Below are positions 56,958-64,000 of a stretch of DNA of 64,000 nucleotides, piece by piece. The stretch comes from DTHT01 sp037444625 (lineage in GTDB: Bacteria; Acidobacteriota; Terriglobia; Bryobacterales; Bryobacteraceae), in the NCBI GenBank assembly GCA_037444625.1, contig JBBIMA010000008.1, forward strand, positions 1 through 64,000, in the 5' to 3' direction. The notes under the pieces are model-generated. The model was not told the origin of the DNA and did not search any database. It saw only the letters and a list, made by a program, of their open reading frames with translations. The position numbers and the translations under genes were made by a program. Every line of letters begins with the position of its first letter. The stretch's first letter is position 1.

Positions 56958-59900
56958 ATGCCTGCTCGCTTCCCGTCCCTTCCCTGGCGCACCCTGGCGG
57001 CCGCCGCCCTCTGCCTGCTGCCCGCCGCCCTCTGGGCCCAGTTTGAGACCGGCGCCGTCTTGGGAACCGTGCGCGATCCCTCGGGCGCGGTCGTCACCGG
57101 CGCCAAGGTCACCCTGGAAAACTTGGGCACCGGCATCGCCGTTTCGACCCAGACCGACGAGGCCGGCAACTACCAGTTCCTCAACGTGCGCGTGGGAACC
57201 TATCGGGTGCGAGCCGAGGCCTCGGGCTTCAAGGCGGCCGTGGCCGACGCCTTTGCCGTGGCGGTCAACGCCCGCCAGAGAGTGGACCTGACCCTGGAGG
57301 TAGGCGCCACCACGGAAAGCATCACGGTCACCGGGGCCGCCCTGGCGCTGGAGACCGAGACCAGCTCGCGAGGCACCGTCGTCAGCACCCAGCAGGTGGT
57401 CAACCTGCCCCTGAACGGGCGGGCCTACGCCGATCTGGCCTTGCTCGCCCCGGGCGTGCGGCGCAGCGCGATCGCCTCTTCGCGCGACGCCTCCTTCAAC
57501 GTCAACGGCATGCGCAGCTCGCAAAACAACTTCATGGTGGACGGCGTGGACAACAACGCCTACGGCACCTCCAACCAGGGCTTCTCCAACCAGGTCGTGC
57601 AGATCACGCCCGACGCCATGCAGGAATTCCGGCTGGAGACCAATAACTTCAGCGCGGAATTCGGGCGAGCGGGCGGCGCGGTGATCAACGCCGCCATCAA
57701 GAGCGGTACCAACGAATTCCACGGCGCACTGTGGGAGTACCTGCGCAACACCCGCCTGAACGCCACCGGTTTCTTCAAGCCGGTCCAGAACCGCAAGCCG
57801 GTGTTGATCCAGAACCAGTTCGGCGGGGCGCTGGGCGGACCACTCCGGCGCGAGAAGGCGTTCTTCTTCGCCGACTACGAGGGCTACCGGCGCATCTCGC
57901 GCTCGGTGAGGTTCGCCACCCTTCCCACCCTCGACATGCGCAAGGGCATCCTCGGGGTGCCCGTCATGAATCCCTACACCGGGGAACGTTACATGGACGG
58001 CGTGGTGCCCGAGCGGGTGATCACGCGCTTTGCCCGCGAGGTGCTCAACGACTTGCCCGCCCCCAACCGGCCCGGTCTGGCCAACAACTTCCAGTCCGAA
58101 CCGCGCCGCACGGAGCAGGTGGACAAGGGCGACATGCGGCTGGATTATTACTTCAGCTCGAAGCTCACGGGCTTTCTGCGTTACAGCCACCGGCTGATGA
58201 ACAATTTCGAGCCGCCGAGCATTCCGGGGCCTTCGGGCGGCGATTCCAACGCCGACGTGCGAGTGATGAACTGGCAGTGGGCCTACGGCGCCACCTACAC
58301 CCTCAGCCCCACGACCTTGCTGGAGTTCCGCATGGGGATCTCCCAGACCGAAGGCGGCAAATTCCCGCTGTTCCGCGGCACGCAGACCATCGGGGAGCGC
58401 TTCGGCATCCCCAACGTGCCCAAGGCCACGCGCTATTCGGGCGGCATCAGCAAGCAGAACATCAACGGCTTTACCGGCCTGGGAGTGCAGTCCAGCAATC
58501 CGCAGTTTCAGGATCCCTTCGTCGTCAACCCCAAGTTCAATTACGCCAAGATCGCCGGGCGCCATTCCCTCAAGGCCGGCTACGAGCACCAGCGGATTGA
58601 CACCGCCATTGACGACTTCCATCCCAAGTACGGCTCGGACGCCTACGCCGGCCGGTTCTCGCGCATACCCGGCACGCCCACCTCGGACATGCAGTTTCTG
58701 GCCGACTTCCTGTTCGGGGCCCGCTCGCAATACCAACTGACCAACGACCCCATCATGGATTACCGGCAGCGGATGCACTTCTGGTATCTCCAGGACGACT
58801 TCAAGGCCACCTCCAAGCTCACCTTCAACCTGGGGCTGCGCTACGAGTTCGCCACACCCCAGTACGAGGCGCGCAACCGCATCTCGAACTTCGACGCGGT
58901 GAACATCGCCCTGCTTCAGGCCCGCGGCGGCTCCCTCTACGACCGCGCCCTGGTCCACCCGGACAAGACCAATTTCGCGCCCCGACTGGGCGTGGCCTAC
59001 ACGCTCACTCGCCGCACCGTGATCCGGAGCGCGTACGGCGTCAGTTACATGCATTTCCACCGCATGGGCGGGGAGAACATCCTGGCGTACAACCTGCCGC
59101 ACGTGTTGAATCCGGTGGTGGATCAACTGGCCCCCACGGTGGCGGGCTCGGGCCTGCCCTTGTGCACCAGCACCAGGCAGAGCCCCTTCGAGTGCTTCCG
59201 GACGACCGAGATGGGCTACCCGGACAACTTCCTGTCGCTGTCGAACATCAAGCAGATCGGGGTCCGGACCAATTACATTCCGCCCGATACTCCCACCGCC
59301 TACACGCAGAGCTGGCACTTCACCGTCCAGCGCGAGCTGGCGCGCGATCTGGTGCTGGATCTGGCTTATGTAGGCAACCGCAGCGTCCACCTGCCGATCC
59401 TGGGAGATTACAACCAGGCTCGACCGAACCAGCCCAATGAGAATCTGCCCCTACAAAGCCGCCGCCCGATACAAACCTTCGGCTACATCCAGGTGTGCTT
59501 CAACGGAGGCTATTTGAACTATCACGCCTTCCAGAGCAAGCTGGAGCGGCGCTTTTCGGGCGGCTTTTATCTGCTGAATTCCTTCACCTGGTCGAAGGGC
59601 ATTGACAACGCCTCGGGCCACCTGGAGGCTCATAACGGGGACAACTCCCGGGTCAACTACCGGGATTTGAAGAACGAGAAGGGCGTCTCGGGTTACCACC
59701 AGCCGTTCACCAACGTGACCACCCTGTTGTGGGACCTGCCCTACGGGCGCGGCCGGCGGTTCGGCTCCGCCGCGCATCCCGCTTTGGAGGCGCTCCTGGG
59801 CGGCTGGCGGCTGGCGGTGATCAACTTCGCCAATTCCGGGATGCCGGTGAATCTCACTTACAGCCCGAGCTCGCAGTTCCAGGTCAGCTCGGCGCCCACT

Positions 59901-60251
59901 TACCGGCCCAATATTACGGGCGATCCCATGGTGCCGGAAGGGCAGCGGCGCGCCGAGCGGTGGTTGAATCCGGAGACGGTGCAGATTCCGACCGATCCTT
60001 CGCGGCCCTTCGGCAACGCGGGCCGCAACATTGCGGTGGGTCCGTCCTTGCACCAAATGAATTTCGGCTTGCACAAGGATTTCGGCCTGCGGGAGGGCTC
60101 CCGCCTGGAAGTGCGTCTGGAGGCGTTTAACTTCTTGAACAAGACCAACTTCGGGACGCCGAACTCCAACCGCTCGAGCGCGGCGTTCGGAACGATCACC
60201 TCGACGCAACCGGCGCGGGAGATGCAGTTCGCCCTGCGGTACGCATTCTAA
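56958..60251 (+). CDS. Oar-like TonB-dependent receptor, inositol-locus receptor 1
   Basis: About 1097 residues. ATG 56958 is preceded by AAAGGAGA and gives a signal peptide (TLAAAALCLLPAALWAQ); the ATG at 56922 lies within the operator and lacks a ribosome binding site. An N-terminal carboxypeptidase-regulatory-like domain (TGAVLGTVRDPSGAVVTGAKVTLEN...GNYQFLNVRVGTYRVRAEASGFKA) precedes the plug (INLPLNGR-like VNLPLNGRAYADL, VDGVDNNAYG) and a large outer-membrane barrel ending EMQFALRYAF. No SusD-like gene follows. Operator O2 and the divergent lacI imply induction by inositol-type ligands, so import of such a compound is inferred. Confidence 0.85.
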   Translation: MPARFPSLPWRTLAAAALCLLPAALWAQFETGAVLGTVRDPSGAVVTGAKVTLENLGTGIAVSTQTDEAGNYQFLNVRVGTYRVRAEASGFKAAVADAFAVAVNARQRVDLTLEVGATTESITVTGAALALETETSSRGTVVSTQQVVNLPLNGRAYADLALLAPGVRRSAIASSRDASFNVNGMRSSQNNFMVDGVDNNAYGTSNQGFSNQVVQITPDAMQEFRLETNNFSAEFGRAGGAVINAAIKSGTNEFHGALWEYLRNTRLNATGFFKPVQNRKPVLIQNQFGGALGGPLRREKAFFFADYEGYRRISRSVRFATLPTLDMRKGILGVPVMNPYTGERYMDGVVPERVITRFAREVLNDLPAPNRPGLANNFQSEPRRTEQVDKGDMRLDYYFSSKLTGFLRYSHRLMNNFEPPSIPGPSGGDSNADVRVMNWQWAYGATYTLSPTTLLEFRMGISQTEGGKFPLFRGTQTIGERFGIPNVPKATRYSGGISKQNINGFTGLGVQSSNPQFQDPFVVNPKFNYAKIAGRHSLKAGYEHQRIDTAIDDFHPKYGSDAYAGRFSRIPGTPTSDMQFLADFLFGARSQYQLTNDPIMDYRQRMHFWYLQDDFKATSKLTFNLGLRYEFATPQYEARNRISNFDAVNIALLQARGGSLYDRALVHPDKTNFAPRLGVAYTLTRRTVIRSAYGVSYMHFHRMGGENILAYNLPHVLNPVVDQLAPTVAGSGLPLCTSTRQSPFECFRTTEMGYPDNFLSLSNIKQIGVRTNYIPPDTPTAYTQSWHFTVQRELARDLVLDLAYVGNRSVHLPILGDYNQARPNQPNENLPLQSRRPIQTFGYIQVCFNGGYLNYHAFQSKLERRFSGGFYLLNSFTWSKGIDNASGHLEAHNGDNSRVNYRDLKNEKGVSGYHQPFTNVTTLLWDLPYGRGRRFGSAAHPALEALLGGWRLAVINFANSGMPVNLTYSPSSQFQVSSAPTYRPNITGDPMVPEGQRRAERWLNPETVQIPTDPSRPFGNAGRNIAVGPSLHQMNFGLHKDFGLREGSRLEVRLEAFNFLNKTNFGTPNSNRSSAAFGTITSTQPAREMQFALRYAF

Positions 60252-60313
60252 GGGGGGAGAGCGACTTGGGGGTCGCGGGGGCGGTGTTGTGCCAAGGGAG
60301 TGGTGATATGCTA

Positions 60314-60327
60314 TAGCCACGTTTTGA
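60314..60327 (+). promoter_or_regulatory. Possible third operator before receptor 2
   Basis: TAGCCACGTTTTGA matches operator O1 in nine of 14 positions, including the run CACGTTT, and follows a TATGCT/TATAGC-like -10 region at 60307-60317. Weak, supported mainly by its position. Confidence 0.3.
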
Positions 60328-60409
60328 CCGTCGGGCGGCCTTGCCCGGCCGGCTTCGCTCCAACCGGCTCGGCCGAGCAGCCGCCGGCGGAATGAGAGGA
60401 AGGGGGAAC

Positions 60410-63385
60410 ATGAAGAGCACATTAGTCTCGCTGATCTGCGGCCTGCTGCTGGCAGCAGGGCCGCTGGCCGGCCAGGGCGACCTGGCCACTCTGAACGGCA
60501 CGGTGACCGACCCTACCGGAGCGGTCATCGCGGGGGCCAAGGTGGCGGCCGAGCACGACGCCACCGGCCTGCGGCGCGAAGTAACGACTTCGGCGGCAGG
60601 AACCTACGTGCTGGCCCAACTGCCTATAGGAACCTACCGGGTAAGCATCGAGGCCACAGGCTTCCGGCCCGTGCGCTTCGACCGGATCGTGCTTCAGGTG
60701 GGCGACAGCCGCACCTTGGACGCCCAGCTCGAAGTGGCCAGCCTTCGGGCCGAGGTCGAAGTGCGGGAAACTCCGGTCCCGCTGGAGCGGACCACCGCCG
60801 CCTTGGGCACGGTGATCGCCTCCCAGCAAGTGCGCGAAATTCCGCTCAACGGCCGCCACTGGGCCAGTTTGATGGCGCTGGCGCCGGGAGCGGTCAACAC
60901 CGGCGACGGCAGCCAGCAGACCATCCGGTTCGTCGGCCGGGCGCGCGATGACAACAACTGGACTTTCGACGGCATGGACGCCACCGGAGTGAAGGACCCG
61001 CGCCAGGAGACCGCCCTGCGGCTGATCATCTCCACCGACTCGATCGCCGAATTCCGGGTGAACGCCAGCCTGTATTCGGCCGAGCTGGGCGGGGGCGCGG
61101 GGGCCAATGTGAGCCTGGTATCGAAGTCCGGCACGAACGACTTTCACGGCGGCCTGTTCGAGTTCCTGCGCAACGACCATTTGGATGCCCGGAACTTTTT
61201 CGACGCCGCCAAGCCCGCCTTCCGGCTGAACCAGTTCGGAGGCAACCTGGGCGGGCCGATCGTGCGCAACCGGACCTTCTTCTTCGCCAACTACGAAGGG
61301 CTGCGGCAGAGGTTGGGACAGACGCTGTACGCCAGCGTGCCCAGCGCCGCTTTCCGGGCTCGCGCCCTGGCCGGCTCGCCCGCCGTCAAGCCCATCCTGG
61401 ACGCCTACCCGCAGGGCTTCCGTTCCCTGGACGCCAACATTGACGAAATGTGGGCCGACCGGCCGCAAGCCTGGCGGGAGGACTCGGGCACCCTGCGCAT
61501 TGACCACCGCTTCACGGACTCGGACCTGCTGTTCGGCCGTTTCAATGTGGACGACGGTTTGATTGACGCGCCGCGCAGCGTGCTGCCGGTGGATCGGCAG
61601 GAGAGCGCCTTCCGGCCCTCGAGCTTCGCCTTACAGTACCAGCACATTTTCTCGCCCACGGTGATCAACGAATACCGCGCCGGCTACAACCGCTCGGCGT
61701 TGACCCGCTATAGCTACGGCCCGCTGCCGTCCTCGGTCAGCGTGTCCGGCTTCATGACCCTGAACGGCGACAGTCTGTTGATCGAGAAGCCGACCTCGTA
61801 CTCGATGATTGACAGCGTCACTATCACCAAGGGCCGGCACACGCTCAAGACGGGCTTCGAGGCCCGGCGCGTTCACGTCAACGTGGCCGATCCGGCCGTG
61901 CACACCACCTCGATCACCTTCGCCAGCCGGGACGATCTGATCCGCAACCGGGTGGATTCCTTCAGCATCAATGCGGGCAGCCCGGTGCTGGGATCGCGGC
62001 GCACCTGGTCCATGGCGTTCTTCCAGGACGATTTCAAGGCGCGGCGCAATCTGACCCTGAACCTGGGGGTGCGCTACGAGTACTACACCGTGCCGCACGA
62101 GGTGAACCATCAGGAGCGGGTGTTCGACATGTGGGCCTGCCAGGGATTCTGCCCCGCCGGGACGAAGTGGTATTACCCGGACCGCAACAACTTCGACCCG
62201 CGCGTGAGCATCGCCTGGGCGCCGACGGCGCTGGGCGACAAGACGGTGTTCCGGATCGGCGCAGGCGTCTTCCACGGGCCGGGCCAGAACGACGACGTGA
62301 ACGCGTCGCTGGACAACATGGCGGAGCGCTACTCGCTGACCTCGCGCGACGTGACGGGCGGGTTGAGCTTCCCGATTGACCGGTTCGTGCCCCTGGCGAA
62401 ATCCGGCGGGGTGACGCCGCGCTCGCTCCAGCGCGATCGGCGCGACATTTACAACCTCCAGTGGGGCTTCTCCGTCCAGCAGCAGTTGCCCGCCCAGTTC
62501 ATCATGCAGGTGGGCTATCTGGGCAACGAAGGGCACAAGCTGTTCGCGCGGACCTACATCAACGTGATTGATTCGGTGCTGGGTCGCCGCCCGCTGCCCA
62601 GCTTCGGGCGAATGGACGAGAAGCGCAACGACGGCAACTCGAACTTCAACGCCTTGCAGGTCTCCCTGCACCGCCAGTTCAGCCGGGGGATCCTGTGGGC
62701 CACCGAGTACATGTGGTCCCACGCCATCAACGACGGCAACCTGGGCGGCGGGGAAGGCGCTCAGGCGCAGAACGTCAACTGCCGGGCCTGCGACCGGGGC
62801 AACAGCGCCCAGGACATCCGCCACACCATCACCAGCAACTGGGTCCTGGAGCTGCCCTTCGGGCCGGGCAAAGCCTACGCGACCACGGGCCCGGCCGCCA
62901 AACTGCTGGGCGGCTGGGAGCTGAGCGGCATCTGGACGGCGCGCACGGGGCGGGCGGTCAACGTCACGGTTTCGCGCAGCTCTTCGGCGGTCCCCGACGG
63001 CAACACCTCGAACCAGCGGCCGGACGTGGTGCTGGGCGTGCCCATGTACCCGGCCAACCGCAGCAAGACCGAGAACTGGCTGAACGTTGCGGCGTTTGCA
63101 GTGCCGCGTGCGGGCACCTGGGGCAATGCCGGCCGCCACATCGCCCGCGGGCCGGGCCTGGTGCAGGTGGATCTGGCCCTCCACCGAAAATTCCGGCTGA
63201 GCGAGAACGCCAATCTGGCCTTCCGGGCTGAGGCGTTCAACCTGTTCAACCGCGCCCAGCTTGGCGATCCCAGCTCGAACATTTCGACCCCGGCGACTTT
63301 CGGGCAGATCCGCAGCCCGCTGAACCGAACCATCGGCACGGGCACTTCGCGGCAGATCCAGCTTGCCCTGAGGCTGAATTTCTAG
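60410..63385 (+). CDS. Oar-like TonB-dependent receptor, inositol-locus receptor 2
   Basis: About 991 residues from ATG 60410 with AGGAAGGGGG upstream. It has a signal peptide (LVSLICGLLLAAGPLAGQ), a carboxypeptidase-regulatory-like domain (LNGTVTDPTGAVIAGAKVAAEHDATG...GTYRVSIEATGFRP), a plug (REIPLNGRHWASLMAL, FDGMDATGV) and a barrel with final strand RQIQLALRLNF. It shares architecture with receptor 1, but sequence similarity outside the N-terminal domain looks modest, so it may bind a different ligand. The phytase gene starts 33 bases after its stop, making inositol phosphates attractive candidate cargo. Confidence 0.85.
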   Translation: MKSTLVSLICGLLLAAGPLAGQGDLATLNGTVTDPTGAVIAGAKVAAEHDATGLRREVTTSAAGTYVLAQLPIGTYRVSIEATGFRPVRFDRIVLQVGDSRTLDAQLEVASLRAEVEVRETPVPLERTTAALGTVIASQQVREIPLNGRHWASLMALAPGAVNTGDGSQQTIRFVGRARDDNNWTFDGMDATGVKDPRQETALRLIISTDSIAEFRVNASLYSAELGGGAGANVSLVSKSGTNDFHGGLFEFLRNDHLDARNFFDAAKPAFRLNQFGGNLGGPIVRNRTFFFANYEGLRQRLGQTLYASVPSAAFRARALAGSPAVKPILDAYPQGFRSLDANIDEMWADRPQAWREDSGTLRIDHRFTDSDLLFGRFNVDDGLIDAPRSVLPVDRQESAFRPSSFALQYQHIFSPTVINEYRAGYNRSALTRYSYGPLPSSVSVSGFMTLNGDSLLIEKPTSYSMIDSVTITKGRHTLKTGFEARRVHVNVADPAVHTTSITFASRDDLIRNRVDSFSINAGSPVLGSRRTWSMAFFQDDFKARRNLTLNLGVRYEYYTVPHEVNHQERVFDMWACQGFCPAGTKWYYPDRNNFDPRVSIAWAPTALGDKTVFRIGAGVFHGPGQNDDVNASLDNMAERYSLTSRDVTGGLSFPIDRFVPLAKSGGVTPRSLQRDRRDIYNLQWGFSVQQQLPAQFIMQVGYLGNEGHKLFARTYINVIDSVLGRRPLPSFGRMDEKRNDGNSNFNALQVSLHRQFSRGILWATEYMWSHAINDGNLGGGEGAQAQNVNCRACDRGNSAQDIRHTITSNWVLELPFGPGKAYATTGPAAKLLGGWELSGIWTARTGRAVNVTVSRSSSAVPDGNTSNQRPDVVLGVPMYPANRSKTENWLNVAAFAVPRAGTWGNAGRHIARGPGLVQVDLALHRKFRLSENANLAFRAEAFNLFNRAQLGDPSSNISTPATFGQIRSPLNRTIGTGTSRQIQLALRLNF

Positions 63386-63418
63386 CCCCAGAGCAGGCAC
63401 AGGAGGACGGAACACGAC

Positions 63419-64000
63419 ATGTTCACGATCTGGACGCTGGTAGTGTGGCTGGCCTTGGAGGCTCCGATCGAGGTGCGGCCCGCTTTGGCCACCGAGCCGG
63501 TGGGCGACGACCCGGACGATCCGGCCATCTGGGTCCATCCGGCCGATGCCGGCCGCAGCCTCATCCTCGCCACCAACAAGGTTCCCGCGCCGCGGGGCGC
63601 CCTGTACGCCTACGGGCTGGACGGCAAGATCCGGCAGGTGATGGACCGCCTGGACCGGCCCAACAACGTGGACGTCGAGTACGGGCTGCCGCTGGCGGGC
63701 GCTCGAGCCGACATCGCCGTGGTGACCGAGCGGTTGCAGCGGCGGCTGCGCGTGTTCCGCATCTTGCCCGATGGCAAGCTGGCGGACGTCTCTTCGCCCG
63801 AGGGCCTGCGGGTCTTCGAAGGTTGCGCGGGCGAGCAAGCCGCCCCCATGGGCATCGCCCTCTATCGCCGGCCGCGCGACGGGGCCGTCTTCGCCATCGT
63901 CAGCCGGAAGGAGGGGCCGCGGCAGGGTTACCTCTGGCAGTATCGCTTGAGCGATGACGGCCAGGGCCGCGTGCGCGCCCGGAAGGTTCGCGAGTTCGGG
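63419..64000 (+). CDS. Beta-propeller phytase, N-terminal part (cut by window end)
   Basis: 194 codons are visible with no stop. ATG 63419 follows AGGAGGACGG. The N terminus is a hydrophobic signal (FTIWTLVVWLALEAP). The family hallmark DDPAIWVHP is at residues 33-41, followed by RSLILATNK, GALYAYGLDGKI, RPNNVDVEYGL, ADIAVVTER and MGIALYRRPRDGAVFAIVSRKEG, all in the order seen in calcium-dependent beta-propeller phytases, which remove phosphates from phytate outside the cytoplasm. It is co-directional with both TonB receptors. The C-terminal half lies beyond the window. Confidence 0.82.
   Translation, partial: MFTIWTLVVWLALEAPIEVRPALATEPVGDDPDDPAIWVHPADAGRSLILATNKVPAPRGALYAYGLDGKIRQVMDRLDRPNNVDVEYGLPLAGARADIAVVTERLQRRLRVFRILPDGKLADVSSPEGLRVFEGCAGEQAAPMGIALYRRPRDGAVFAIVSRKEGPRQGYLWQYRLSDDGQGRVRARKVREFG

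Noticed and set aside
56508..59390. A 960-codon open frame on the minus strand across the first TonB receptor gene
   Set aside because: Its product is low-complexity Gly/Val/Ala/His sequence with no domain, and it lies antisense to a clear receptor and the lacI start. It arises from the GC-rich third codon positions of the real gene.
61631..63838. A 735-codon minus-strand frame across receptor 2 and the phytase start
   Set aside because: Same antisense artefact; it crosses two genes with clear family motifs and ribosome binding sites.

Overview
The window is high-GC bacterial chromosome. It is densely coded on both strands, with no gap above 300 bases and no rRNA, tRNA, CRISPR array or insertion sequence that I could see. 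Several features point to an Acidobacteriota genome of the Solibacter/Bryobacter type: two Oar-like TonB receptors with an N-terminal carboxypeptidase-regulatory-like domain and no SusD partner, a lone PEP-CTERM protein, creatininase-family proteins, Tat-exported enzymes, a DUF4097 protein and a zinc-finger anti-sigma factor. This placement is inferred from family content, not from a marker gene.

Layout. 1-9.8 kb: the 3' end of a sulfatase, smc, a family 2 glycosyltransferase, the GDP-fucose pair gmd-fcl, and exported proteins of unknown role. 9.8-17.6 kb: a beta-propeller lyase-like gene, xseA, then glnA followed directly by its adenylyltransferase glnE, a lone mreD-like gene and a 73-residue CxxC protein. 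17.6-31.5 kb: a Tat-exported hydrolase-like protein, DUF72, DinB, an ABC exporter pair overlapping prmA and a rhamnonate-dehydratase-like enzyme, an M16 protease pair, a PEP-CTERM protein with its own promoter and terminator, an exported creatininase-family protein, an alkyl-DNA methyltransferase and an aldehyde dehydrogenase. 31.7-45.6 kb: bamA-skp, nadB with a cation-exchanger-like gene, an ECF sigma / anti-sigma / beta-helix / PDZ operon, and an aspartate aminotransferase-pckA pair sharing ATGA.

The most notable part is 45.8-64.0 kb. Ten co-directional genes read, from lacI downstream: LacI regulator, sugar ABC ATPase, permease, binding lipoprotein, zinc dehydrogenase (IolM-like), creatininase-fold hydrolase (IolN-like), TIM-barrel epimerase (IolO-like), inositol dehydrogenase (IolG), a GlpT-type organophosphate antiporter and a PfkB kinase. 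This gene set matches the Thermotoga-type inositol pathway through scyllo-inosose and 5-keto-L-gluconate, not the Bacillus iolBCDE route. Divergent from lacI are two TonB receptors and then a beta-propeller phytase cut by the window end. Phytase outside, receptors in the outer membrane, an ABC importer and an antiporter in the inner membrane, and the four-enzyme pathway in the cytoplasm would together form a phytate/inositol utilisation locus. A matched pair of LacI-type operators sits just downstream of both divergent promoters.

Two window-wide signals cut across the genes. The palindromic hexamer RTCGAY is almost absent, which forces Ile-Asp to be written ATT-GAC in an otherwise GC-rich codon set. 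Several genes also carry a -10 box six to nine bases before the start codon with no ribosome binding site, which suggests leaderless transcripts.
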